The notes: a model not told the origin generated them from the sequence alone. A stretch of DNA of 64,000 bases from Paenibacillus ginsengarvi (GCF_003626695.1 NZ_RBAH01000001.1:372001-436000); one strand, 5' to 3'; numbered from the stretch's first letter, positions 31,895-40,332 are shown. Translations and numbers: made by a program.

Positions 31895-32799
31895 GCCCTG
31901 CGCCGATTTTTTCCGCCTACTCGCACCGTTGTCACAAATGGTTCAATACGTTCCATGAGTCGGGCACCTTTGACTAGATTCGGTTCCCTCTCGTCCTTCG
32001 CTTGGCTGAGGTGTTTGCGCAATTCGTCAAGCATAAGGTTCGAGGTGTAGAGCGTTGGAAGGCGTTGCATCCTCCTTTGGAGGACCGGACCGAGCACCTC
32101 GTCACGCGTCCATGCTGTTAGCGGCTCAGCGCCGATGTCATCCAAGATTAGGACCGACACTTCTCGCAATGCATTAAGTTTGCTTTCTACATCGCCCGTT
32201 TTAATGGCACTTTTGATTTCTCCAAGGAAGTCGGGGACGTAAATCATTAGCACATCTGTGTTCCGACTTGCCAATTCCCGAGCCGCTGCTGCCATAATCG
32301 CGCTCTTCCCTACCCCAAAAGGACCGTAGAGATAAATCCCTTTATGCTGACCTGGCTTGAATGAGAGGCAGAATTTTAAGACCGCTTTTATCCCCTCGGC
32401 TCGTTGAGCATCCTGTTCCAAATCTTCGAACCTAGTGTTCAGAATATTATCTGGAATGTAGTGGCTTGATATGTTCCGCTTGATCGCTTCCTGCTTTTCG
32501 AATGCCAATTGGTGACCACATGCTTTGTTCGTGAGGCTTATCGTTTCACCATTCTTGACCGGCACAAGGAAGTGGCCTTTTAAAGCGTTTTTGCAGCCGT
32601 CTAAGCCGGTGCAGCGATTGCATTCGTCATAGCTTCGAGTCAACTGGTACAGGCTGTTATGATCGGCTTCAGAATCAGGGAAGTCTGTTCGTAGTTGCTT
32701 GACGGCCGGATGCTGCTCTAGCCTTTCTCGTTGCTCTTGTAATTTTCGATACAAGTCCGGCTTTACCCATTTCGCGAACTCATCGGCAGCACTCTTCAT
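31891..32799 (-). CDS. DnaC/DnaI-like helicase loader
   Basis: A 302-residue AAA+ ATPase. An N-terminal part holds a Cys cluster (CNRC...C, about residues 60-69), followed by Walker A GPFGVGKS (159-166) and Walker B LILDDIG (218-223). The layout is that of DnaI, which loads the replicative helicase. The preceding DnaD-like gene overlaps it by four bases, giving a standard initiator-loader pair. Confidence 0.9.
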   Translation of the reverse strand: MKSAADEFAKWVKPDLYRKLQEQRERLEQHPAVKQLRTDFPDSEADHNSLYQLTRSYDECNRCTGLDGCKNALKGHFLVPVKNGETISLTNKACGHQLAFEKQEAIKRNISSHYIPDNILNTRFEDLEQDAQRAEGIKAVLKFCLSFKPGQHKGIYLYGPFGVGKSAIMAAAARELASRNTDVLMIYVPDFLGEIKSAIKTGDVESKLNALREVSVLILDDIGAEPLTAWTRDEVLGPVLQRRMQRLPTLYTSNLMLDELRKHLSQAKDEREPNLVKGARLMERIEPFVTTVRVGGKNRRRA

Positions 32800-33728
32800 G
32801 TCCTCACCTCTGTCGACCGAAGTTCAGCAAGGAGACTTTCAAATTCAGGGTCCGGGTCTTGGCTCTCTGCCGCCTCTGGTTGAGGATCGCGTAGTGATTC
32901 TGGCAAACTGCTTGTTACGTCGCCATTTGATTTCGGGAATGAGCTAATCGACTCTACTGTCGTCTTGCCCTGTTCGATCCATCCGTTGATTGTTTTGACG
33001 AAGTAATTGATATGAGTACCTTCGGCCTTCTTTAAGGCTTTTTCAATGACACCAGGCTCTACACGTCCGATATACCAGTAGGCTGTTTCAAGCCCATCAA
33101 CACCGGCTCCCTTGATTCGTAATTCGTTGATTAAGATTCGAATCCGTTCTTCAATTTCGTGCCGGTCGTATATATCTATCTCTTTTTCTTTATTTTCATT
33201 TACTTTACTTTCCTTTACTTTCCTTTCCTTTGCATAATTTTGCATTGCACTCGCATCATCTCGCATAGCATCTGCATCTGCTACCGATGCATTTGCATTT
33301 GAATCGTCATGCAATTGCATCGGTCCGCCTTCTGGTTCTGAAATTTCGTCATACTTCTCCCATCTTGTCCTAGCGGCCTTCCTTCGCTGCTCTACAACGA
33401 CCTCCCGTTTTTTCATGCGCTTGAGCAGAGAATTCGACCAAAATGTAAGGTCATCCGAAGTGAAAAGTTCGAATTCGTTGATGCAATCCATGATGAATTG
33501 CTTTGCATGTGCAGCGTCTGTGCATCCCATTTGCTGTGCATATGCATTCCAAATGTATTTGCTTTGCATGTCTAACTTGTAATCTGCCGAATCCCGCATC
33601 ATTTCAACCAGTATCCAAAACCATCCGTATCCAGCAGCTCCGTACACGCTTCGCATAGCCGTCATTTTCGGATCATGCCGGGCATTGCTGTCATGCGAGA
33701 AGTAATAGGCGTCCTTCACACCTCCCAA
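32796..33728 (-). CDS. DnaD-like replication initiator
   Basis: A 310-residue protein. The N-terminal ~110 residues (MGGVKDAYYFSHDSNARHDPK) match the Lin1244/DUF4373 N-terminal domain; a low-complexity linker (about 140-195) is followed by a DnaD-like helical part (LETAYWYIGRVEPGVIEKAL). It probably opens the phage origin and recruits the loader. The linker DNA is itself repetitive and may be the origin. Start choice: first Met (GTG/ATG at 33728). Confidence 0.85.
   Translation of the reverse strand: MGGVKDAYYFSHDSNARHDPKMTAMRSVYGAAGYGWFWILVEMMRDSADYKLDMQSKYIWNAYAQQMGCTDAAHAKQFIMDCINEFELFTSDDLTFWSNSLLKRMKKREVVVEQRRKAARTRWEKYDEISEPEGGPMQLHDDSNANASVADADAMRDDASAMQNYAKERKVKESKVNENKEKEIDIYDRHEIEERIRILINELRIKGAGVDGLETAYWYIGRVEPGVIEKALKKAEGTHINYFVKTINGWIEQGKTTVESISSFPKSNGDVTSSLPESLRDPQPEAAESQDPDPEFESLLAELRSTEVRT
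33175..33330. other. Candidate phage replication origin within the initiator gene
   Basis: A pyrimidine-rich AT tract with repeated TTTACTTTCC-like units (33,200-33,235) lies beside a run of about ten GCAT-containing units (TGCATTTGCATT, CTGCATCTGC; 33,240-33,330). Iterons next to an AT-rich region inside the initiator gene is the lambda-O arrangement. The same DNA encodes the protein's low-complexity linker. Confidence 0.4.
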
Positions 33729-33750
33729 CCCTCCTTTCGGAACTAATAGT

Positions 33751-34146
33751 CTAGTGACGTACTGTTAGCGAGCCATCTGCGAAGCTTACCCGCATCTTCA
33801 GGCGCAAGGCGTGTAACGTTTCTTGCATACTCTCAAACTCATTACGGTACTGTTGCATACGCCCATAAGATTCAGCTTCAAGTTCCCGTATTTCCGTCGT
33901 CAGAAGCTCAGCCCACTCCTTCTTGGGCCTTTCTGCTGTTATATAAACCCGGGCATACTCCGTGTCCCTTTGAACGTGTATGCGTTTATAGAGACGATCA
34001 CATTCGGCTGACACATCACCAACAAGGACAAGGCATTTGGTCAAAATCTCAATCTTTTTCATGAGAGCCGCCGGATTGTCTTCCGGCAGCTCATCAGCCA
34101 ATTTCTTGTATTGCTTGATTTCGGTTAGGTAATGGTCGAGATTCAT
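33751..34146 (-). CDS. Helical phage protein of the recombination module
   Basis: A 131-residue, almost wholly helical protein (MNLDHYLTEIKQYKKLADEL...) with a coiled coil at about 85-115. It overlaps the ERF gene by four bases and ends 23 bases before the initiator gene, so it is co-expressed with replication and recombination proteins. No family recognised. Confidence 0.6.
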   Translation of the reverse strand: MNLDHYLTEIKQYKKLADELPEDNPAALMKKIEILTKCLVLVGDVSAECDRLYKRIHVQRDTEYARVYITAERPKKEWAELLTTEIRELEAESYGRMQQYRNEFESMQETLHALRLKMRVSFADGSLTVRH

Positions 34147-34949
34147 TTCGCTACTCCCTTGCGTTCCTCAAACTGTCTACGGTTCTCCAACCATTCATCC
34201 AGGTGCTGCAAAACTATTTCAGCCTGACCCTCACTCAATCCGGACAGAAGCGCAACATTAAGTTCCTTGAGTTGCAGCTTCATTGCTAGGCTCGAATACA
34301 TACCATTCACACGTCTGGTCCGCTGTTCAACTGGTTCACCAGGAACTTTACAAAGCGTCTCGACCTTGAGCTTGATTTGTCCGATTTGCTCCGATGAAAT
34401 GGCCGGTTCTTGAGGAGGCTCTTGTTCTGCTCCAGAAGCTTCTACCGCTTTCGTCGGCCTGCCACCCTCTGCGTCTCCGCCAGTAGGAATCATAAATTCA
34501 ATAATCAGTGCGTACTTCTCGCCGCCTGTATAGGCTTTGTAGATGCCTTTGTCACCATGATCCAATCCTGTAGCATTAAGAATCTTTTGTTCAAAATAAC
34601 CGGTTTCTAAATCCATATATGTGATGAGTAAATCAACATCAGTAATGGTCGCCGAGCTACCGATCGCTCTTTCTACACGCTTTTGTATAAACTCAACCTC
34701 AAAGCCGAGTTGGCATTCCGCGAGTATCGGCCGCATCAGATCGTAAACGTCCGCAGCCTCAACGAAACTGTAGCCGTGCTCCTCGTTAGTGCCATTCTTA
34801 GCGATCCGTTTGACCATTTCACGCGCCTTGCTCTTTTTCAACGCCAAATCCCGGCGAGCTGCAAGCCACTGGTCATGGCGATATCCAAACGGAGGTTGCA
34901 TTAGTTTGGGAAGATCCGTTGTAGGTACATCGAATGGGATATGTTCCAT
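34143..34949 (-). CDS. ERF-type single-strand annealing protein
   Basis: A 268-residue protein with the ERF core: the conserved GYSFVEAADVYDLMRPIL and the highly typical TGLDHGDKGIYKAYTGGEKY, then a Pro/Gln-rich linker and a helical tail. It anneals complementary single strands in phage recombination. It is next to Gam and RuvC, forming a recombination set. Confidence 0.92.
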   Translation of the reverse strand: MEHIPFDVPTTDLPKLMQPPFGYRHDQWLAARRDLALKKSKAREMVKRIAKNGTNEEHGYSFVEAADVYDLMRPILAECQLGFEVEFIQKRVERAIGSSATITDVDLLITYMDLETGYFEQKILNATGLDHGDKGIYKAYTGGEKYALIIEFMIPTGGDAEGGRPTKAVEASGAEQEPPQEPAISSEQIGQIKLKVETLCKVPGEPVEQRTRRVNGMYSSLAMKLQLKELNVALLSGLSEGQAEIVLQHLDEWLENRRQFEERKGVAK

Positions 34950-34951
34950 AT

Positions 34952-35704
34952 TTACACCTCCGGTTTAACGACAACGGCTTCAGGCCGGTCATTTACTTCG
35001 ACACCGGGCACGACTTTTTTTCCAATAGCAGCGACTGTAGCCTTAAATATGACATCCTCCACGATCGCGCCAGTTTCTAAAGACAGGACATATTCGCCGC
35101 GCTTTGCATACTCCATGCCGTCAATATCGCCAGTTAATTCGTTTTCGGCTCCGAAATCAACGATTACGCCGCCTTTGACAAACACGTTTCTTTGAAGCTC
35201 CGTCTTCTTTTTGAACTCCGTTTTATTTGCAATGACCTTGTTCACTTCAGCCAGTTCCGTCAACCCCTGGCTAAGGAGAAAGTCTGCTGTTTGGGATTCA
35301 TCGCGATAAAGCCATTCCGGTTGTTGTTTCTGAAAGGTTACCCTGCCGTACGGCGTGGACTGGCTCTTGAACTTGGCGTTCTTGGCCCGTTGTCCATTGG
35401 CCCATTCTCGTACCAGCTCCGAAAAAAAGGTAATCCCTTGTTCGGCCGGTTTGATCTGCCGTTTTTTCCAGTCATTAATACGCTTGACCTCTTGTTCCGC
35501 AAGGTCTTCGGTGCTGGCTATCGTTACCTTGAAGGCGCTGATCTTCCGCATAACCCAGTTCAGTTCCTCAAGATTATTTATTTTAAAACGGCCTTTCACA
35601 TCGGGATTTTCCAGTTCATCCGCACTTTCTATTCCCGGCAGCCCCAAAACATCACGGAAAAATTCATTCAGTTCATCAAGCTCTACCTGTTGTAATCCAT
35701 TCAT
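34952..35704 (-). CDS. Gam-like host nuclease inhibitor
   Basis: A 250-residue protein. Residues ~40-170 (INNLEELNWVMRKISAFKVT, then QSTPYGRVTFQKQQPEW) match the Mu Gam family, which binds DNA ends and shields them from host RecBCD/AddAB-type nucleases. It lies directly upstream of ERF. Its leader holds two hairpins with a shared loop. Confidence 0.87.
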   Translation of the reverse strand: MNGLQQVELDELNEFFRDVLGLPGIESADELENPDVKGRFKINNLEELNWVMRKISAFKVTIASTEDLAEQEVKRINDWKKRQIKPAEQGITFFSELVREWANGQRAKNAKFKSQSTPYGRVTFQKQQPEWLYRDESQTADFLLSQGLTELAEVNKVIANKTEFKKKTELQRNVFVKGGVIVDFGAENELTGDIDGMEYAKRGEYVLSLETGAIVEDVIFKATVAAIGKKVVPGVEVNDRPEAVVVKPEV

Positions 35705-35736
35705 TTACAACCCTCCGCACGATATGTTATATTGGA

Positions 35737-35813
35737 GGCGTAAATTCACTTGCCAGAGTGATTTACGCCACAAACATTTAATTTTCGATCACAAGCTGAC
35801 CTGCCAGGGTCAG
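35737..35813 (-). promoter_or_regulatory. Two leader hairpins with the same CTGGCA loop
   Basis: In the 106-base gap before the Gam gene the minus strand forms GGCGTAAAT...ATTTACGCC (35,737-35,769) and CTGACC...GGTCAG (35,796-35,813). Both tops read CTGGCA. The plus strand of the second hairpin also has a T7 run. They may bind a protein or RNA that controls gam; the second also fits a plus-strand terminator. Confidence 0.45.
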
Positions 35814-36067
35814 TTTTTTTCATTTGTGCCGTAGAACAGTTCATAGTCTTCAATGGCTTCGCCGATCGGAATGATTCGGGTTAAGTCTTTGGCATCGCCA
35901 TCACATGCATCGGCGATCCATTTCACAGTGTCACGAACATCGGGTTTGACCCGGAGCATTATATACGCAACATCATCTTCGACTTCGATCGACAATCCTT
36001 TTCCAAACATATACGGCTGGTTGAAGAAGCGAAACGCATTGTCGTTAAAGCGATCCAAGTTAGCCAA
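35810..36067 (-). CDS. Hypothetical phage protein
   Basis: An 85-residue acidic protein (MANLDRFNDNAFRFFNQPYM... ending YGTNEKN). It overlaps the ORF6C gene by eight bases. Beta-alpha composition; no family recognised. Confidence 0.6.
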   Translation of the reverse strand: MANLDRFNDNAFRFFNQPYMFGKGLSIEVEDDVAYIMLRVKPDVRDTVKWIADACDGDAKDLTRIIPIGEAIEDYELFYGTNEKN

Positions 36068-36458
36068 TGCGCTCCACCTTCTCTCCTACGACTTCGATCG
36101 GACCGTTCCAGTGCTGGATATAAGATATGGCCTGATCGTATAACCCGGTCGGAGTGTCGTGGTAACTGACGATGCCGAATAATGATTTGTAGTCCTTCCA
36201 AAGCCGCGCTATCGTTTTTCGAAACTCCGCTTTATAACGTGGCGTCCCATATCCACCGAGTAATGCGGTTACTCGTTCAACCGCGCATTTATGGATGTTT
36301 TGGATTTGCCGGTAATCAGCCGGAACTTTATCCATTCGCTTTTCTAGTGAAACAAGACGTAAATCGTGGTCTTGAATCTTGTTAATCATGTTTTCGCTGG
36401 TTCTGAGCATGATATCCCAACGGTCCATTGGTGCAAGTTGTTTTTCTGACATTTCCAT
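36060..36458 (-). CDS. ORF6C-domain phage protein
   Basis: A 132-residue protein. The C-terminal ~75 residues (IQNIHKCAVERVTALLGG, then FRKTIARLWKDYKSLFGI and YDQAISYIQHW) match the ORF6C domain, usually found fused to BRO/antirepressor N-domains. Here a short coiled coil replaces that N-domain. Probably DNA-binding. Confidence 0.8.
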   Translation of the reverse strand: MEMSEKQLAPMDRWDIMLRTSENMINKIQDHDLRLVSLEKRMDKVPADYRQIQNIHKCAVERVTALLGGYGTPRYKAEFRKTIARLWKDYKSLFGIVSYHDTPTGLYDQAISYIQHWNGPIEVVGEKVERIG

Positions 36459-36467
36459 CCCCTCCTC

Positions 36468-37322
36468 CTAAACTTTTTGAATTTCGGTCATCAGTTTGAT
36501 GTCCGCGAAGATTTTTTGCACCAACTCGTCAAACTGATGTGCAAAGGCATCGACGGCTTGCATGGCTTCGAGGTTCCCTTGTACAAGTGCGAGTTCATAC
36601 ATGGCTGCCGCATGATGGGCTGATAAGGTTTTGATTAGTTCGGCGTAGTTTTCCTTAATGCTTCGAATCGACGTTTTAGCAGTCTTGCTCTCGTTGAGTT
36701 TGTGCTGTAGCTGCTGATTTGCCATTGTGAGCTGCATGTTTTCGGTGTTTAATTGCCCCAGTTTGGCAGCATCCCGACGGAGTATGTCATAATCTTCAGG
36801 AAGCTTCTCGATAGTGACCTGTTCACGAACAACTTTTGGTGGTTTGTCTTTCTCTTGGTTCCACAGCTTTTGAAAATGCGCCGCTTCAATTCGGGCTTTC
36901 TCGGCTTCCTTTTCAACTTCTTGCAGTTTCTTTTTAACTTCCCGAATCTCTTTTACCGTCATTTCATCAACTGTCTTTACCTCGCCAGTAGACGGTATGA
37001 CATGCCCCTGCTGAACGAATTCGGCACGATCGATGGACTCGGGAAGTGAGAGCATTTCGAAAATTTTCCCCGTCGACAAAACCGCAGATGTCTGCGCATT
37101 TCCAAATTGTTCATAAGCTTGCATCATTGCTTGAGCTGTTCTTGGTGAAATTTCTACTGACTCCAACCAACCAGTAAATTGCCCATGCGCTAAATCATTT
37201 TCCTTAACATGCTTCAATCGCTTACCAATTTCGAATAACGACTGCCCGGCGACTTGTTTGTACGAATTAATTTCCGCCGTTATGATATTCAAGTCGTTAG
37301 CTAAAGGGACAACGTTGTTCAT
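36468..37322 (-). CDS. DUF3102 phage protein
   Basis: A 284-residue protein. The N-terminal ~100 residues (ITAEINSYKQVAGQSLFEIG, GQFTGWLESVEISPRTAQAM) match DUF3102; the rest is a long coiled coil. Found in many Firmicute phages and mobile elements, function unknown. ATG 37322 overlaps the stop of a small upstream gene (ATGA). Confidence 0.87.
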   Translation of the reverse strand: MNNVVPLANDLNIITAEINSYKQVAGQSLFEIGKRLKHVKENDLAHGQFTGWLESVEISPRTAQAMMQAYEQFGNAQTSAVLSTGKIFEMLSLPESIDRAEFVQQGHVIPSTGEVKTVDEMTVKEIREVKKKLQEVEKEAEKARIEAAHFQKLWNQEKDKPPKVVREQVTIEKLPEDYDILRRDAAKLGQLNTENMQLTMANQQLQHKLNESKTAKTSIRSIKENYAELIKTLSAHHAAAMYELALVQGNLEAMQAVDAFAHQFDELVQKIFADIKLMTEIQKV

Positions 37323-37489
37323 CCTTCTTCCTCCGGTATTTCGATTTTCAGAAGCAGTCGTTTCGACCCGTACCCATAAACACTAACATCTTCGATGACG
37401 TGCTCCTCGTCGCCGTTTACCTCGACAAACACTTCTGCATCCATCGGATGATCCAAAAGCTCAACTATTAAATCCTTGACCGTTTTCAA
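37319..37489 (-). CDS. Small phage protein upstream of DUF3102
   Basis: A 56-residue acidic protein, MKTVKDLIVELLDHPMDAEV..., ending IEIPEEEG. Start TTG at 37489 behind AGGAGGTG at 7 bases; its TGA overlaps the DUF3102 start. The periodic hydrophobic pattern looks like an alpha-beta-beta fold. Function unknown. Confidence 0.65.
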   Translation of the reverse strand: MKTVKDLIVELLDHPMDAEVFVEVNGDEEHVIEDVSVYGYGSKRLLLKIEIPEEEG

Positions 37490-37504
37490 CCTGTTCACCT
37501 CCTC

Positions 37505-37735
37505 TCAGTACAGCTTATTAAAAGCGTTGTACTCATTCGTCAGCTTTTCAAACCAAATCCAATCCTTGCCAATCCGTGCCGCGAACAGCAGATTCAGCAG
37601 CCGGGCACGCTTACGTTCCCGATCAACGATAAACCGATGCGACTCGCGCAGCTCATGCGCTTCCATAGGGGTAAGCTCCCGCTTTTCGAGCATGATGCCG
37701 ATGATCTCGAGTAGACGCTGATCCACGGTGCTCAT
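37505..37735 (-). CDS. Small helical phage protein
   Basis: A 76-residue helical, charged protein (MSTVDQRLLEIIGIMLEKRE...) seen near the early end of Paenibacillus/Bacillus prophages. ATG 37735. No function can be given. Confidence 0.65.
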   Translation of the reverse strand: MSTVDQRLLEIIGIMLEKRELTPMEAHELRESHRFIVDRERKRARLLNLLFAARIGKDWIWFEKLTNEYNAFNKLY

Positions 37736-37775
37736 TTGGCAACACTCTCACTTTCAAGGCGTTGAACGTGTTCTA

Positions 37776-38000
37776 TCAAGCCGCTCCCCCTCGTTGCTTA
37801 TCCATCCAAGAAATGAAATCACTTCTATAAATTCTCATTTGTTTTCCCATCTTGACATGAGGGATACCACCGGCATTCGGCTTTAGCTTTAAATTGTCAT
37901 AAACCCTTCGCACATCGACCCGGAGAAAGCACGCAATCTCTTGTGCGGTTAAGACATCTGGCAACTCATCAAGTTTTAGGACATCATTTTGTTTGGGCAA
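37776..38000 (-). CDS. Excisionase-like helix-turn-helix protein
   Basis: A 74-residue MerR/Xis-type DNA-binding protein (LPDVLTAQEIACFLRVDVRRVY... VKMGKQMRIYRSDFISWM). The start is TTG at 38000 after AAGGGAGGTGATT. Its place next to the switch and its size fit a phage excisionase or early regulator. Confidence 0.72.
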   Translation of the reverse strand: MPKQNDVLKLDELPDVLTAQEIACFLRVDVRRVYDNLKLKPNAGGIPHVKMGKQMRIYRSDFISWMDKQRGGAA

Positions 38001-38028
38001 GGAATCACCTCCCTTCGTATCGCACAGC

Positions 38029-38241
38029 TTATGCAGTTTTTGAATCCGACATATTAAACAGGTATTCAATGGAGCATTTTGGGAAATACTTCCGGTGGAT
38101 ATTTAACATCTCAGTGCGGGTGAACTCGGTTTTACCTAGGATCTTGTTACTGAATGCTTTGTTCGATATTCCGATTCCCGCAGCTATTGATTTTCCATCA
38201 ACTCCCTCTCGCGCCATTTCCGCTCGAAGATTCTTGAACAT
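38029..38241 (-). CDS. Cro-like regulator
   Basis: A 70-residue HTH protein (MFKNLRAEMAREGVDGKSIA, GIGISNKAFSNKILGKTEFT). It is the first gene after the leftward early promoter, opposite the CI gene, which is the position of Cro. ATG 38241 has GGAGGTG at 5-6 bases. The longer frame to 38337 runs through the operators and is rejected. Confidence 0.8.
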   Translation of the reverse strand: MFKNLRAEMAREGVDGKSIAAGIGISNKAFSNKILGKTEFTRTEMLNIHRKYFPKCSIEYLFNMSDSKTA

Positions 38242-38270
38242 GTAATCACCTCCAGTCTTGTTTGCATGTC

Positions 38271-38284
38271 TACCATGCGTGGTA
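38271..38284. promoter_or_regulatory. Phage operator O1
   Basis: TACCATGCGTGGTA, half sites TACCA/TGGTA. It lies in the transcribed leader just downstream of the leftward promoter. Confidence 0.8.
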
Positions 38285-38295
38285 GGTGTAAGGCA

Positions 38296-38324
38296 ATGAT
38301 AATACCGCGCGTGGTATTTGTCAA
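38296..38324 (-). promoter_or_regulatory. Leftward early promoter (PL)
   Basis: TTGACA (38324-38319), spacer of 17, TATCAT (38301-38296) on the minus strand. The spacer is filled by operator O2, so bound repressor would block RNA polymerase directly. Confidence 0.85.
38303..38316. promoter_or_regulatory. Phage operator O2
   Basis: TACCGCGCGTGGTA, inside the PL spacer. Same 14-bp pattern as O1 and O3. Confidence 0.85.
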
Positions 38325-38343
38325 CACAATCTGACACAATTTT

Positions 38344-38357
38344 TACCGTGCGTGGTA
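38344..38357. promoter_or_regulatory. Phage operator O3
   Basis: TACCGTGCGTGGTA, 11 bases upstream of the repressor promoter -35 and 20 bases upstream of the PL -35. A shorter related sequence TACATGGTA (38370-38378) overlaps the repressor promoter itself. Confidence 0.82.
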
Positions 38358-38367
38358 TATAAAATGC

Positions 38368-38396
38368 TTTACATGGTATAAAATAAGGTGTATACT
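38368..38396 (+). promoter_or_regulatory. Repressor promoter
   Basis: TTTACA (38368-38373), 17-base spacer, TATACT (38391-38396), about 32 bases before the CI start at 38428. O3 lies just upstream, where bound repressor could activate or repress its own gene. Confidence 0.82.
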
Positions 38397-38427
38397 TACC
38401 ACAAAACGTAAACGGAGTGGAAGAAAA

Positions 38428-39039
38428 GTGCTTCTAACCGATAAATTAAATGAACTTATGAAAACCAAAAAAATTAGTCGCATGGAGCTGGCTCGCGAAT
38501 CAGGCGTACCCTATACCACGATCGTAAACTTCTATGAAAAAGGAACCGATAACGTTAAGTTATCTACATTACGGAAACTTGCTGATTACTTCAATTGTAG
38601 CCTCGACTACCTTGTGGACGACGAATACGGAAGTAATTCTCCACTAGTTGAAACAGATTCTATGGTACTCCTTCCGATCGTTGGAAAGATTTCCTGCGGT
38701 GACGGTGTATTCGCATATGAAAATATTGAGGGATATGAAGCGACTCCAAAGGAATGGCTGAATGGTGGGGATTACTTTTATCTTCGAGCAAAGGGGGATA
38801 GTATGATCGGCGCACGGATTCAGGATGGGGATTTACTTTTGATTCGCAAGCAGCCTGAAGTGGAGAATGGTGAAATCGCTGCCGTCCTTATAAATGACGA
38901 AGCTGTCCTAAAGAGGGTCTACCGAAATGGTGATCAGTTAGTTCTTCAAAGCGAAAACGCTGCATACCCGCCTATTTTTTGTCCACCTACAGGTGCAACA
39001 ATAATTGGGAAACTCAGAATGGTAACAATCAAATTCTAA
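38428..39039 (+). CDS. CI-type phage repressor with S24 peptidase domain
   Basis: A 203-residue protein. The N-terminal XRE-type HTH (about 8-60: RMELARESGVPYTTIVNFYE) is followed by a LexA/UmuD-type domain with cleavage site C90-G91 (KISCGDG), catalytic S125 (KGDSMIG) and K162 (EAVLKRVY). RecA-stimulated self-cleavage would induce the prophage. The start is GTG at 38428 with GGAGTGG upstream. Confidence 0.92.
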   Translation: MLLTDKLNELMKTKKISRMELARESGVPYTTIVNFYEKGTDNVKLSTLRKLADYFNCSLDYLVDDEYGSNSPLVETDSMVLLPIVGKISCGDGVFAYENIEGYEATPKEWLNGGDYFYLRAKGDSMIGARIQDGDLLLIRKQPEVENGEIAAVLINDEAVLKRVYRNGDQLVLQSENAAYPPIFCPPTGATIIGKLRMVTIKF

Positions 39040-39053
39040 GGAGGGAAACATCT

Positions 39054-40169
39054 GTGAACGGGTCTTTTCGAAAAAGAGGAGATAATTGGAGCTATATCGT
39101 AGATCTCGGCCCCGATCCATCAACAGGTAAAAGACGTCAAAAGGAAAAGGGTGGTTTTCGCACAAAAAAAGAAGCCCAGGCAGCTGCGGCAGAATTAATC
39201 GTTCAAATTGAAAATAGCGAATATAAGAAACCAGTAAAACAATCACTTGAAAAATATTTAATTGATTGGTTAGAGTCGAAACGTATAGGACTAAAGAAAA
39301 ATACCTTTTCCATCTATAAACATCATATTGAACATCACATAATTCCTGCAATTGGCAAGATTGAACTTGCCAAACTAACTCCAGCTGAAATCAGCACACT
39401 TTATGCAATGCTGATTAGTGAAAAGCACCTTTCTGAGGGCACTGTACGGGATACCCACAAAGTATTGACCGCCGCACTAGGACAAGCTTTAAAATGGGGA
39501 ATGATTATTAAAAACCCAGCATCACTTGTCGAAAAACCTAAAGTTAATCGAAAAGAATTATCAGTGTGGGATGCTGAACAAGCGAAGACGTTCCTGGCAT
39601 TTGCTAAGAAGCATCAGAACTATATAGCTTTTTTACTCGCCTTAGGAACCGGCATGAGACAAGGTGAGATTCTTGGACTGCGTTGGAAAGATGTTGATTT
39701 GGATGCCGGAATAATTCGAATTGTTCAAACACTCTCCCATGATGGTAAAGAATTGAGTGCTGGCGCCAAAACAAAATCAGGAAATAGGACAATTAGCGTT
39801 GATGTCGAGTTAGTGAAAGAACTGCGTAAACAAAAGTCTCGTATTTTGATGAATCGTCTTAAGAGCGAAGGGATGTATACGGACCACGATTTAGTTATCC
39901 CAACAAGCAAAGGGACACCGATTACACCGCGCAACCTCTCACGCTCATACTATCTACTTTTAGAACGTTCTGAGGTCCCGCAGATAACGTTTCACGACTT
40001 AAGACACACTCACGCCACACTACTGCTAACACAAGGTGTTCATCCGAAAGTTGTCGCCGAACGACTTGGCCATGCAGATATGAGAACGACTCTCGAAATA
40101 TATTCGCACGTTTTACCACACATGCAAAAAGAAGCAGCAGACAAGGTTGGGCGCTTGTTGTTCAGCTGA
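39054..40169 (+). CDS. int: Tyrosine integrase
   Basis: A 371-residue site-specific recombinase: an N-terminal AP2/arm-binding domain (DNWSYIVDLGPDPSTGKRRQ), SAM-like core-binding domain, and catalytic domain with R202 (GTGMRQGE), H314-x-x-R317 (FHDLRHTH), H340 (RLGHADM) and Y350. The start is GTG at 39054 with AAGGAGGG upstream; the ORF extending back to 38979 lies in the repressor gene. It acts at the adjacent tRNA attachment site and is directly downstream of the repressor. Confidence 0.94.
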   Translation: MNGSFRKRGDNWSYIVDLGPDPSTGKRRQKEKGGFRTKKEAQAAAAELIVQIENSEYKKPVKQSLEKYLIDWLESKRIGLKKNTFSIYKHHIEHHIIPAIGKIELAKLTPAEISTLYAMLISEKHLSEGTVRDTHKVLTAALGQALKWGMIIKNPASLVEKPKVNRKELSVWDAEQAKTFLAFAKKHQNYIAFLLALGTGMRQGEILGLRWKDVDLDAGIIRIVQTLSHDGKELSAGAKTKSGNRTISVDVELVKELRKQKSRILMNRLKSEGMYTDHDLVIPTSKGTPITPRNLSRSYYLLLERSEVPQITFHDLRHTHATLLLTQGVHPKVVAERLGHADMRTTLEIYSHVLPHMQKEAADKVGRLLFS

Positions 40170-40332
40170 TTTTTTTTGCCCACATCTGCCAACATTTTGC
40201 CAACGCAACAAAAAAACATAGTGATTTTTGAACGGATTAACATACACTTCACCTACGCAAAAATGCCGTAATATAAGGGTTTTCAGGACTACCATACACT
40301 AACGTACACTATTAATAAAACAATTGCCCTTA

